Shown piece after piece: positions 12,110-22,830 of a stretch of 64,000 nucleotides of DNA. Position 1 is the stretch's first letter; every line of letters starts with the position of its first letter. The notes beneath the pieces are model-generated. The model worked only from the letters and a program-made list of their open reading frames with translations, was not told the origin of the DNA and made no database searches. A program made the position numbers and the translations under genes. The DNA comes from Spirodela intermedia. Its lineage: Eukaryota > Streptophyta > Magnoliopsida > Alismatales > Araceae. The stretch is taken from contig LR746265.1 in the NCBI GenBank assembly GCA_902729315.2, forward strand, positions 5,126,892-5,190,891. The letters run 5' to 3'.

Positions 12110-13291
12110 TTCTGATGTTGAAGGAGAGAATAGAGTCGCGTCTGAAGCCCTGGATCAATCGGAGGTGGTTCAGGAAGTCCGGGCGCACTTTGAGTAACAG
12201 CGGTCTATGGTTGTTGATCGTGACGCAGGCTGTTGTCGTAGTCTTCTGCAAGGTCGTCGCTCTGTTCTCTCTGTTGGTCGGCCTCGGTCTGGGGAATCTC
12301 TGCCTGATGATGCGACGCCTCGGGACGCGTCTGTCGTCTGCGAGATCGGTCTGTTTCGTCGATGAGGAGACCCCGATCCCAGATCAGGGGAAAGAGGAAG
12401 TTTTGGGGGCTATCCTTAGAGGGTTCGTCCTGCATCTCGAAGGGGAGGATCAATTTGTAGAACTGATCATGAAAAGCGGTCGGCGGGACTCTGAGAAATC
12501 GATCCAGGAGGGGCGGGATCGGCCGCCCGTTCAACTGAGGAAACTCATCAGAAAGTATTCTTCAGAGGGTTTCCCAAAGATCGGTCGTTGCGGCATTCGT
12601 CAGATGTCTCCCAATTGCTGGGCGCTGCCGCTGGTGACTCTGGCGAGTATCGCGTTGGCTATCCCGGGCATTGATAGGACGAAGTTGAAGGCGCTCCGGC
12701 GCGGCGTGGATGAACGGCTAAGATACGTTCGACTGGTCGACAAGCATCTCGACATTTACGGGCTGGTAAATGCGGCGGAAGCGGCGGACATTCTGTGGGA
12801 TCAAGTCGATCTATTCGGCCGGTTGTTTGATACGAAGCTGTGCCGGCTGTCAGGACGAGGAGATCACGTTGCGACGGAAGAGATTCTGAGAATACTCGAT
12901 AATGTGGGAATCCTGGAAGAGATAAGAGGCGGGCAGGAAAATGGTACAGAACCCGTAAATTGGCCTCCGAGGGTGCTCGCGGGGATGTCTATGAAGACGA
13001 TGGCCAGGACAATTCGGGAGGTTGACGGCGGAGATGTCGCCGGTGGCCCTATTTCGGTGGCTGTGCGAAGCGATCGCCGACTTGCTGGGCGCCTGCCTGA
13101 TAAATATCCCAAAAGTGGTGTGGATGGAGTGCATCTGCAGCAGTACGGAGAAGAGAGAGGAGAGAGTCGAGGAGGCAGCGCTCTTGGTCGGGGAGTCTCA
13201 AGAACTACTGGAGTTTCTCAATCAGCATCGCGCCAAGGGCTACCCTCCTCAAGAACTATGGGGTAGAGTTAACGAGTGGGCGTCTCGATGA
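12110..13291 (+). pseudogene. Gene A, 3' half after the copia insertion
   Basis: Matches the C-terminal part of gene B from about residue 310 at roughly 90% amino-acid identity. It contains the last membrane segment (LWLLIVTQAVVVVFCKVVAL) and the soluble C-terminal domain (NCWALPLVTLASIALAIPGI, GLVNAAEAADILWDQVDLF, NWPPRVLAG). An ATG at 12115, 6 bp after the LTR, opens a frame running to 13266. Near 13035-13045 a 2-nt deletion relative to gene B shifts the frame; the homologous frame continues in another phase to a stop at 13289-13291. This break is independent of the copia insertion. A truncated protein from 12115 is possible in principle. Confidence 0.85.
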
Positions 13292-14094
13292 GACCTTCCT
13301 CGATGAGCTGCAGATAACTGACGCAGTGAAACGGAGACGGCAGCCACTTACCCTCGCCTCCAGCTCGAAACATGCGAATGCACCGCGGGGTAGTTCGCTT
13401 TACTCTGCTTTTGAATGTGCTCGTCCCATCAGAGAGAGAGAGAGAGAGAAGGGGGGGGGCGGGGGGCGAAGAACTAGTTCTGTTGTTGTTGTTTTAATTT
13501 TTAGCCGGGTCAACGTACCAGATTCATGCGTGCATTTGAAAGATCATGCAGAAAACTACTGTCATCAAGTTCTCACGTGCGTACCATACGTTATTGACTC
13601 GTCTAATCGAACGAATATGTCTTCGTTTTAGACATCATGATTCTACTCTTTCAAGGATGTGTACATAAAGTTCCATCGCATACCATTTATGGAACTGAGT
13701 CCATGATCCAAGGGTAAGGAGGTTGACCAGCCTAGTGCTTATGTCAACCATTCTGCGGCTGTTGAAGGTTTTGAGTTGCGACTCCATGTCTCCAAAAGCA
13801 TACGGAACCGCAGATACTCTCCCCGCTCTGTCCTTCGGCACCCCTGATCGGTCTCCGCGTTGACTTCACTCCATCTACGGAGACCCGAGAGTGGCTACGG
13901 ACTTGAACGTCCGGTTTGCTTTGGACAGGGCTGCCAGTAATCCTGAAATAGATAGGAGAACGAGTATCTTTCAGCAGATGATTCAGTCTCTTAGACCGGG
14001 TTTTCGCGGGCCAACAGTGAATGGATGAATCCCTGAGATCAGCCTCTTACATTCCACTCGGAAGGAGGGAGGGGGAGCAGAGTTTTGGAGCGGT
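13292..14094 (+). other. Arm A sequence between gene A and the inner edge of the inverted repeat
   Basis: Non-coding; aligns with 17608-18650 in reverse. 13431-13449 is a GA tract followed by a G-rich run. 13900-14094 aligns with the 5' leader and promoter region of gene C but ends 12 nt before where that gene's ATG would be, with no coding sequence following. Confidence 0.7.
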
Positions 14095-14949
14095 CCTTTA
14101 AGTCAACCCCTTGGCTTGGATAAGGTGAACTTTATGTTATTGGTTGCATCTGTGATGATCTCATGGAGGAGGAGATGGGAGTTTGTAGGATGTCTGTACT
14201 GACCAAGCGAAAGGTGGAAACCTGTTAGATTGACTTAGCCAACACGGGAAAGGTCAGCCCAGACTTCTCTCCCTTTTCCTTATTTTACTTAAAGGACTGG
14301 TTTGCTGGGTCTAAGGTCTCCCTCGTTTGCTGGGTTTGGCCACGAGTTTATTCTCCTCCATTTATTGTATCATTGATTTCTCATCAATAGAGGACATTTT
14401 CGTGCTTTGTGGATATTGTTTATCTCGTGCTTGTTCTTCCGCTACAGTTTCAGGCCATCAGTTTCTGCGCCATTTTCACAGTGAACAGAGGCGCGCGAGC
14501 GCGCACACACAGACACGTCTGGGCTGGAATAAGATAAGACCCTTGACAGCCTGTTGTAGGCGGAGGGAAGTAATTTGTGTATCTTATCATACCCATAGGC
14601 TGAGAGCAGAGAGCAGAGAATGGCCTGATAATACGGCGGCGAGCAGAGAGCACAAGAACAGAATGCCCACATGAACTAAGTGATACGGAGAAGTATAAAT
14701 GTGATGTAATAAGGGACCACGAATTTAATGTGGTACAAAAATGCCTCACGACCCGATTCCAGCTACTTTCTCTCTGCCCGAGCTTCCTTTTAACATCCGT
14801 ATTACAATAAAAGGGACCCACAAAAAAACCAGTCCTGAATAAAGGGGAAAAGCTGCGACGAGGTCCTGATGGACCTCTCTGCCCTGGTTTGTGTTCCGGC
14901 CCCCTCCAGATCACACTTACTGGCCGGTCCTGCGGATGACGATCACATC
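14095..14949. other. Spacer inside the inverted repeat, no gene recognised
   Basis: Mixed-composition sequence with short open frames only. It contains a purine/CA-rich stretch (14485-14515). Nothing resembling the membrane protein family was found before about 14950. Confidence 0.45.
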
Positions 14950-15247
14950 CGGATGAATCGCTTCGTCCAGCGGAGATTCTTCATACCAAGGCCGACCGAC
15001 AGAGAGAGCAGAGCAAGGAGTTTGCAGAAGACTACGGCACCAGCCTGCATCATGATCGGTAAGCATAAGCCGCTGTTCCTCGACATGCAACAGGCCTTCC
15101 TGAACTACCTCCAGTCGATCCAGGGCTTCAGACGCGCCTCTCTTCCCTCGTTCAACATCTGAAACCCATGTTTCTTGAGTAGAGAATCTCTCCATCGACC
15201 AGTCTATCTTCCGCGGAATCCGATGGCACTGAGGGTTCTCCATGCCC
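14950..15247 (-). pseudogene. Gene D: fragment of a fourth family copy
   Basis: On the minus strand this matches the middle of genes A and B, from the segment equivalent to RCLSA(V/I)xFRG through the next membrane segment, and then diverges. The frame homologous to gene B meets an in-frame TAG soon after FRGR (near 15210), so it is non-coding. It lies downstream of gene C on the same strand and is the remnant of an additional tandem copy. Confidence 0.7.
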
Positions 15248-15433
15248 GAGTGAAAGAGACTCATTTCTGACGCGTAACTGTACATGCGTGAAGAGGGCGG
15301 GCAGAAGGGAGACGATGAGTGTGCTTAACAGGAGAGAAGAAGGGAGGGCGAGAGAGAGAGTGAGAGGAGAGGCCTAGGCGTCGGACACAGCAGCAGATGA
15401 GCATCCAGCCGCCGTAGTATCCAAGTCAGCGCT

Positions 15434-17599
15434 TCAGATGTGGTGATTGTCCGGCTCTGGTCGAGACGCCCACGCGTCTATTCTGTGCCGTACATCGCGA
15501 TGAGGGTACCTGTGACCGTCAACTTCAACCTTTTCCTCGAGAAATCTCAGTAGCTCTCGAGACTCCCCGAGCAAGAGGGCGGCTTCCCGGACTCCCTCCT
15601 CCCGCTCCTCCTCTCCGCTGCAGATGCACTCCATCAAGACCACGCGCGGGAGGTTCGTCAGGCAGGCCCCCAGCACGTCGGCGATCGTCTCGCATAGCCA
15701 CCGAAAAAGGCCCTCCGGCTCCAAATCCTTGCCGTCGCGCTGCCGAATCGCACGACCGATTCTCTGCAAATAATACCCCGCTAACGCCTTCGGCGGCCAA
15801 TCCCACGGACAAGTTCGCCCTCCTCTCCGGCCTCTACTCAGTTCCCGCTCCATGCAGTCCTTTCCCATTTTCTCTAGCCCCTCTAGTATCTCTTTAACTC
15901 CGACCTCACCTTTCACCCCCGTGGATTCGTGCAGTTTCCTGAAGAGCCACCCGCCGAACAGATCGACCTTCTCCCACAGGATGTCTGCCGCCTCCGATGC
16001 ATTCACCAGCCCGTGCTCGTCGAGGTGTTTGTCGACCAGTCGGACATATTTGAGGCCTTCACCAACGCCGCGCAGTAGCGATCTCACTGATCCACATTCG
16101 ACCCCCGGGATGAGGAACACGATACTTGCCAAGGCTACCGTCGGCAGGGCCCAGGAGTTGTGTTCCGGCAGGTCTTGGTGCGCCTCGTCGGAGGAGATGA
16201 TCCCAAACTCCCCGACTCTCCGGAAGCCAACCGAGGAATGCTCCCTTAGAGTATCCACCAGCCCCATCGGCCGCCTCTTCCGGCCCTTTTTGAAAGAATT
16301 CTGCGTCTCCCAGCGACCGCTTCTCATGATCGGCGCCGCAAGCTGGTCTTCCCCTTCAAGAAGTAACACGAACCTCGAGAGCTCCTTCGCATCTGAAGCA
16401 GCGCCCCTCCCGCCGCCGCTTACTTCAGAGGCCTCCAGGTCTCTTTCACGCCGCTGCCTCCCCAACGAGGAACACATCCGGCAGAGAGTGGTCACACATA
16501 AGACGAGCCACACTGAGGGTAGAGAGACGAGGTTGCAGAAGATCACGACGGCAGCCTGAGCGGCAATTAGCGTGTTCATGGTCCATCTGAAACCGTACCA
16601 AGCAATCCTGGGCATGAACGACCATTGATGGACACCACGGAACAGAGGAGAGTCCCTCCACGCTTTCAGCCTTCCGACCCAATATTCCTCGACTGTGACC
16701 ACGCTCCGCCCTACCATCTGTTGATTCCTGGAGCTGACAAGATACCTGGACACCGGAGCGGCTGTGCCAATGAAGATCGACAGGGCCTGACTGAGGAGGA
16801 CCACCGAGGTGGTCCACTTGTAGTCCGACTCACCGCTGCAAAAGCCACGGGACTCCCCGAGGAGGGATATGGTGACAGCTCTCACGAACACTAGAACAGC
16901 CAGAAAACAGAACGCTCCCGAAGCAGCGCAGGTCGCGGAACGGCCCAGAACATGCTGGGAATTCGATGCGTACGCCATCAAGGAATATTTCTCCACACAC
17001 CTTTCCAGGCATTCGACCGAAATCTCGGGATCATCTCCGATCTCCCCGCGTATGAAATCATACTTCTTCCCCAAGCAGTGTTTCGTCGTAGACACGAACA
17101 GAGCGGAGGAGATGGTGATTGCCAGGAGCACCAGCATGATCGACATGACAATGATGTGCTCGGACCAGAAAACGTAGATGACACCGGTGCTCATCTCAGT
17201 GACCATGTTGGCGATGACGGTGATCACAAGAATCACGAGGGCGAAGGTATCGGAGAAGGCGCAGTTCTTTACCCCGAGAGAAGGCATGGCGTTCCCCATC
17301 GCCGTGCAGACGAGGACAGTGCCGCTGAGCTTCGTGAGCTGGTCCCAGCGGCCCGGCATGGCGGTGTTGATGTCCACCGGCAGCTTCACGGCAACCCCTA
17401 ACAAAGTGAGAGTGGCAGCGTTGAGGGAGAAGAATCGGCTGGGAAACCAGAACCTGCGGCGGCGGAGGCCTTCCACAAGGTCAAGGCCCATCAGCACGGC
17501 GCACACCAGAGAAACGGAGGCGATGTAGAGGCCGATCAGCGGCATCGGCCGAGTGAATCCCGAGTCGTCGAGATCTCCGTCTGCCTTGCAGCCATGCAT
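15434..17599 (-). CDS. Gene C: intact multi-pass membrane protein, uncharacterised plant family (721 aa)
   Basis: Single open exon of 721 codons starting at the ATG at 17599. I recognise the family as one found in plant genomes without an assigned function, and no named domain is evident. The first ~220 residues carry four to five hydrophobic helices (about 20-42, 60-78, 92-110, 122-165). A second hydrophobic block (about 220-370) has three more, including a helix near TAAPVSRYL. The last ~320 residues form a soluble helical domain with GLVNASEAADILWEKVDLFGGW, a WPPKALAG motif and an ECICS motif followed by an acidic helix. The protein is clearly diverged from gene B but collinear with it. 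The 5' leader (17608-18010) is duplicated without its coding region in arm A. The start is supported by the matching MHGC start in gene B. Confidence 0.9.
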   Translation of the reverse strand: MHGCKADGDLDDSGFTRPMPLIGLYIASVSLVCAVLMGLDLVEGLRRRRFWFPSRFFSLNAATLTLLGVAVKLPVDINTAMPGRWDQLTKLSGTVLVCTAMGNAMPSLGVKNCAFSDTFALVILVITVIANMVTEMSTGVIYVFWSEHIIVMSIMLVLLAITISSALFVSTTKHCLGKKYDFIRGEIGDDPEISVECLERCVEKYSLMAYASNSQHVLGRSATCAASGAFCFLAVLVFVRAVTISLLGESRGFCSGESDYKWTTSVVLLSQALSIFIGTAAPVSRYLVSSRNQQMVGRSVVTVEEYWVGRLKAWRDSPLFRGVHQWSFMPRIAWYGFRWTMNTLIAAQAAVVIFCNLVSLPSVWLVLCVTTLCRMCSSLGRQRRERDLEASEVSGGGRGAASDAKELSRFVLLLEGEDQLAAPIMRSGRWETQNSFKKGRKRRPMGLVDTLREHSSVGFRRVGEFGIISSDEAHQDLPEHNSWALPTVALASIVFLIPGVECGSVRSLLRGVGEGLKYVRLVDKHLDEHGLVNASEAADILWEKVDLFGGWLFRKLHESTGVKGEVGVKEILEGLEKMGKDCMERELSRGRRGGRTCPWDWPPKALAGYYLQRIGRAIRQRDGKDLEPEGLFRWLCETIADVLGACLTNLPRVVLMECICSGEEEREEGVREAALLLGESRELLRFLEEKVEVDGHRYPHRDVRHRIDAWASRPEPDNHHI

Positions 17600-18651
17600 C
17601 TTGCCCTACCGCTCCAAATCTCTGCTCCTCCCCCCCCCCCTTCGCTCCCTTCCAGTTGAATGTAAGAAGCCGATCTTAGGGATTCACCCCTCACTTTTGG
17701 TGCGCGAAGACTCGGTCGAGGAGACTGAATCATCTGCTGAAGAAAACGAGATGGAAGGAAAGATCGACGGCGCACATGAAGCCGGCGCTCCAGATCATCG
17801 AAAGTTGCCATTTTTTTATTTCCTTTCTGACCCACATAGCCTTGCCGATAAACCCTTCAACGCGAGCTCGGCGACCACAAGTTCGCTGCGGAACAGAAGG
17901 GGCCACGACTTCGATCGAAGTGGGGCCACTATATCAGGAGCTGTCGGAAAGATACTCGCTCTCCAGTCCCTTTCGGATTAACTGCCCACCCTGTCCAAAG
18001 CAAATCGGACGCTCAATTTAGTAGCCGCTCTCGAGTCTCCGTAGAAGGGAGTAAAGTCAACTCAGTGACCGATCAGGGCTGCCGAAGGGCAGAGCGAATA
18101 ACAGAGAGGGAGAGTATCTGCGTTTTCGTCTGTCTTTGGCAATAGAGTCGCAGCGCAACAACTTCAAAGGCTGCAGATTGGTTGACAAAAACACGGGGCT
18201 GGTCAACTCAACGCTCATCACCCTTGGAAAATGGGCTTTTATTCCATAAATGGGATGGGCTGGCTATTGGAAGTACACATCCTCGGAGAACTAGAATAAT
18301 TTTGTCTAAAAGGGTAATGCATATCGACAGATTAGACGACTCACTCGCGTTTGATACGGACGTGAAAACTCAACGACAACAGTTTTCAGCATGATTTTTC
18401 AAGCGCACACATGAATGTGGTACGTTGACCGGCTAAAACTTAAAAAAACAAGAACAGAACTAGTTCTTGACCCCTCGCTGTCTGTCTGTCTCTCCCTCTC
18501 AGCTGTGTCAACATGCGACGATACCATTTCAAACGCAGAGCAAAGGAAACTACCCCGTGGTGCATTAGCATGATACGAGCTGGAGACGGGGGGAAAGTGG
18601 CTGCCGTCTCCGTTTTACTGCGTCAGAGATCTGCAGCTCATTGGGGAAAGT

Positions 18652-20739
18652 CTAGACGATCGAGGATGCCCACGCATCAACGCTATGCCGTTCTCCTTGA
18701 GGGTAGCTGTTGGCGCGATGCTGATTGAGAAACTCCAGTAGTTCCTGAGACTCCCCGACCAGGAGCGCTGCCTCCTCGACTCTCTCCTCTCTCTCCTCCG
18801 TACTGCTGCAGATGCACTCCATCCACACCACTTTAGGGATATTTGTCAGGCAGGCGCCCAGCAAGTCGGCGATCGCTTCGCACAGCCACCCAAAGAGGGC
18901 CACCGGCGACAAATCTGCGCCGGCACCCTCCCTAATTGTCCTGGCCATCGTCTTCATAGACATCCCCGCGAGCACCCTCGGAGGCCAATTTGCGGGTTCT
19001 GTACCATTTTCCTGCCCGCCTCTTCTCTCTTCCAGGATTCCCACATTCTCGAGTATTCTCAGAATCTCTTCCGTAGCAACGTGATCTCCACGTCCTGACA
19101 GCCGGCACAGCTTCGTATCAAACCATCGGCCGAACAGATCGACTTGATCCCACAGAATGTCCGCCGCCTCCGCCGCATTTACCAGCCCGTGCGTGTCCAG
19201 ATGCCTGTCGACCAGTCGAACGTATCTTAGCCCTTCATCCACGCCGCGCCGGAGCGCCTTCAACGCCGCCCTATCAATACCCGGGATAGCCAATGCGATG
19301 CTCGCCAGAGTCACCAGCGGCAGCGCCCAGCAATTGGGATACATCTGACGAACGCCGCAACGACCGATCTTTAGGAAGCCATTTGAAGAATACTGTCTGA
19401 TGAGTTCCGTCAGGTGAACGGGCGGCCGATCCCGCCCCTCCTGGATCGATTTCTCAGAGTCCCGCCGACCGCTTTTCATGATCAGTTCCACCAGCTGATT
19501 CTCCCCTTCGAGATGCAGGACGAACTCTCCGAGGTCAACCCCAAAATCTTCATCTCTGCCCTTATCGACGAAACAGACCGAGCTCGCCGACGACAGACGC
19601 GTCCTCGGGTGTCGTATCATCCGGCAAATATGCCACACACCGATGCCGACCAACAGAGAGAGAAGAGCGACGACCTTGCAGAAGACTACGACAACAGCCT
19701 GCATCACGATCAGCAACCATAGACTGCTGTTCCTCAAAGTGCGCCCGGCCTTCCTGAACCACCTCCGATCGATCAAGGGCTTCAGACGCGACTCTCTTCT
19801 TTCGTTCAACATCAGAAACCAATATTTCTCCAGTGAAAGCGCATTCCACCCACCAATCTTCTTCCCGCGGAATCGGACGGCGCTGAGGCATCTCCAAGCC
19901 GGAGCCACAGTCCCAACAGAGATAGTGACCATCTGAGAAATGGAAACCACCACCGACGACCACTCGTAGTCCGATTCCCCGGCACAGAAACTCCGAAACT
20001 CTGGGACGAAGGATCGACAAACAGCTTGGATCAACACGACCGCTCCAAGAAGACAAAACACCCCAGACGCAGTGCAGTTGGCGGAACGTCCCAGGACATA
20101 CTGTGGGCTACTCGTGTGAGCCATCAACCAATATTCATCCACGGTCATCTCCAGCTTCTGATCAGAATTCCGCTCTTTTTCCATCTTCAATTTCGTATTG
20201 TACTTCTTCTCCAGGTCCTCCTTGGTAGTTGACACGATCAGAGCAGAGGAGATGGTGATCGCCAGCAGGATCAGCATGAAGGAGAGGACGATATAATGCT
20301 CGAGATGGAAAGAGTAGATCACCCCGGTGGTCAGTTGCGTTGTTATGTTTCCGACTACGGTGATCACGAGAATTGCGAGAGCCACGGTGTTGGAGAAGAT
20401 GTTGTCTGTCACCCCGAGAGAAGGCATGATGTTCCCCATGGCGGTGCAGACGAGGACGGCACCAGTCAGCTTGGAGAGCTGGTCCCAGCGGCCGGGCATG
20501 GCAGTGTTGATGTCGGCCGGGAGCTTCGCGGCGATGCCCAATAGGGTGAGGGTGGTAGCGTTGAGAGAGAAGGCTCTACAGGGGAACCAGTGCCTCCGAC
20601 GGCGGAAGCCTTCCGCTAAGTCGAATCCCATCAGGACGGCGCAGACCAGAGAAAAGAGGGCGACATAGACGCCGATCCATGGAAGAGGGTTGCTGAAGTC
20701 CGAATCGTCTATTGTGCCGTCGGACCTGCAGCCGTGCAT
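18652..20739 (-). CDS. Gene B: intact multi-pass membrane protein, uncharacterised plant family (695 aa)
   Basis: Single open exon of 695 codons from an ATG at 20739 (MHGCRSDG). Four N-terminal helices are followed by a charged loop with KKYNTKLKMEKERN (about 177-195). A second group of helices (about 225-390) follows, then the conserved soluble C-terminal domain with NCWALPLVTLASIALAIPG, GLVNAAEAADILWDQVDLFGRW and NWPPRVLAG. It is a likely integral membrane protein with a large soluble tail; its location and partners are unknown. It is the intact counterpart of pseudogene A, and its 5' part is base-for-base the same as A. It faces gene A tail-to-tail, with gene C between them. Confidence 0.9.
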   Translation of the reverse strand: MHGCRSDGTIDDSDFSNPLPWIGVYVALFSLVCAVLMGFDLAEGFRRRRHWFPCRAFSLNATTLTLLGIAAKLPADINTAMPGRWDQLSKLTGAVLVCTAMGNIMPSLGVTDNIFSNTVALAILVITVVGNITTQLTTGVIYSFHLEHYIVLSFMLILLAITISSALIVSTTKEDLEKKYNTKLKMEKERNSDQKLEMTVDEYWLMAHTSSPQYVLGRSANCTASGVFCLLGAVVLIQAVCRSFVPEFRSFCAGESDYEWSSVVVSISQMVTISVGTVAPAWRCLSAVRFRGKKIGGWNALSLEKYWFLMLNERRESRLKPLIDRRWFRKAGRTLRNSSLWLLIVMQAVVVVFCKVVALLSLLVGIGVWHICRMIRHPRTRLSSASSVCFVDKGRDEDFGVDLGEFVLHLEGENQLVELIMKSGRRDSEKSIQEGRDRPPVHLTELIRQYSSNGFLKIGRCGVRQMYPNCWALPLVTLASIALAIPGIDRAALKALRRGVDEGLRYVRLVDRHLDTHGLVNAAEAADILWDQVDLFGRWFDTKLCRLSGRGDHVATEEILRILENVGILEERRGGQENGTEPANWPPRVLAGMSMKTMARTIREGAGADLSPVALFGWLCEAIADLLGACLTNIPKVVWMECICSSTEEREERVEEAALLVGESQELLEFLNQHRANSYPQGERHSVDAWASSIV

Positions 20740-20953
20740 CTCCGCTGGGGAACTCCTGCGAATCCCAGGCCACTTTGCCGCTCCCTCCGATTGTGAGTTC
20801 CGTGGCCGATGCGCGGATTAAATTCGCCTCACGCTCACTCTTAAAGAAACATCTGGCGACCAAAATTGGGGGAGTTTGCCTTGAGACTTTAAACGGTCTG
20901 CTGATCAACTGAGGATGAACGGCGACTTCTGTCAGAAGGGGCAGCGTGTACTT

Positions 20954-22830
20954 GGAGATGCCTTCTGGGTTATCTCATGATTGCCTTCTGACTTGGTCTA
21001 GAACTTCCTCCCTCCTTTTTTATAATTTTCATGATCTTGACTTTGTCAAGGTCTCTAGCACTTTGAAATGGTCTATGACATTGATGAGAGACCTAAACGT
21101 CAATGATGCTGCTTTATGCCTGGATTCCTGCCGCCGTGTGACCGTCGTGGTGGTTCACACCGTGGTGCCAGGTCGAAGAGGGACCTCCTCAGTCGAACCA
21201 CCCTCTCCCACACCCACCTCCCTCCCCTGCAGATGTCAATCAGACCCTTGGATCCCTCGTTTTAGGCTCTACTAAAACTTGCAGAAAACTATCCCCCCCC
21301 CCCCTTCCCACCTCCAAGTCAGCCATACCCTTGTGGCAAATGCTTGAATCATTGCTCCCAATTCCTCTTCGACATGGGCCTTACCAAAAACAGAGGGATT
21401 ATGCTCAACACGAGTTTGCTTTTCTCAAAGGGACAATTAAGTCACACACACAATTTTTCTCTACTCTGATGCTCTTTTGTCATTATCTTTAATAAGATCT
21501 CAGAATTCCATCATTGGAAATCTTCCTAAAGATTTTAACAATCTCTTTGAGTAAGAATTTCATAGAAAAGAGCTTCAGTAGACTTGTGCCACCTCTTAGA
21601 TACCCAATCTTCACATACCGTACATATAAAGAATTGCGTTTGTACTCTTGTATTACCATTAAATCATACATCGTTAATGTTATCAAGTGTTTATGATTGC
21701 ATAAATGTTACACATAATCACTTCGTAATCGAGTGTTTATGATTGAGGAGATTTAGTTTACTAACTCTTTGCAAATGAAGTTGTGGGAAGCCTCAATTAA
21801 GTGTGAAGTCCTTCAATTTCATCACGTCTGATTTTCTATTAGTCTAACTATCAAATTGAGAGATATCTTTGTCCTTCCTATAAGGTTCTTCTTTCCATCA
21901 TTGATTAAGTCATTCTTAATTGTGGCAACTAAATCCCACCAACTTTATAACTTGTCTATAGTGTCATTATCTTCTTTGTGTATTGATATGATATGAAGTT
22001 ATCTCTTAGAACGGTTATTCAAGATATATTTATCATCACAATGAAAGTACAACCCTTTCTCTCAATGTGCTTGTAGTTCAACTTCATTGAGGTTTAACCT
22101 TCATTTTCCTCCTTGACATTAACTTATAATGGAACTATTGTGTTCTTGCTATGCTTTGACAATTTTAAAAAAAGAAAAAGTATGAAATCCTCACTCCATT
22201 TCTATCCTTAGTACTCAAAGATCCTTAAGCCAGGACTTTACAATTCCTTAAGAAATTTTTATTCCCAGTAGTCCACAAGTTGTTAACATTTTCTTTTGCT
22301 ACTTGAGCAAAGTTCATAACCTCCCGCAAAGGTAGAAGCAGAGGTACACGACATTGGCGGTACATTGTGGAATGACACAAGAATATGTATATATATATAG
22401 AAGTGTACAACTTGGTGCGACAGAAAATGGCACCAACAGACAAAGATGCCCAACAGGGCATAATATGATGTGAACATAAACAAGCGGCATTCAACCAACA
22501 CCCACCAATACCAACGGCACCATGGGGGATGTTGAACTTTCCAGCAGCCGTGAAGAGCCTTGTCTAGGGAGGACATCAAAGGTTTAGGGTATTTCTGAGG
22601 AGGAAATTGAGAAAAAATGATGGATATTCCCTACAGAAGGAAGATATGCAGTTGTCTTAGGATGACATAAGAGTTGTACTTTCCTCTATGAGTATATTAT
22701 CTCAAATTAAATATCTGTTTTCTTTGAGAAAAGGTTTTTGCAATCTCCTAGAGAAGTAAGAATGATGCCTGGTGTTGTATGGATGACCAAAGTTGTATGG
22801 GATGGAGAAGTAAGGTAAGTCTTCTGCACA
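20954..22830. other. Upstream region of gene B and AT-rich unmatched block
   Basis: 20954-21280 aligns with the upstream region of gene A and presumably contains the gene B promoter; it includes a C-run at 21291-21304. The following AT-rich stretch to about 22830 has no clear partner in arm A and no recognisable gene. It may be an eroded mobile element, since a minus-strand reading around 21900 resembles retroelement protein only weakly. Confidence 0.4.

Larger units (their letters stand above)
1120..14094 (+). repeat. Inverted segmental duplication, arm A (composite)
   Basis: Read on the plus strand, this arm matches the reverse complement of 17608-23727 in the same order: 1120-2035 with about 22830-23727, about 3300-4617 with about 19840-21200, 12110-13291 with the C-terminal half of gene B, 13292-13760 with 18150-18650, and 13760-14094 with 17608-18150. 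The matching blocks are interrupted by a ycf2 plastid insertion and a copia element that arm B lacks, so both arrived after the duplication or were lost from arm B. The inner edge stops exactly in the 5' leader of gene C. Similarity is moderate outside genes and high within them. Edges were located by eye and are approximate. Confidence 0.85.

Noticed and set aside
15852-16559. Plus-strand frame of 235 codons
   Set aside because: It is the antisense shadow of gene C, which has full family similarity on the minus strand.
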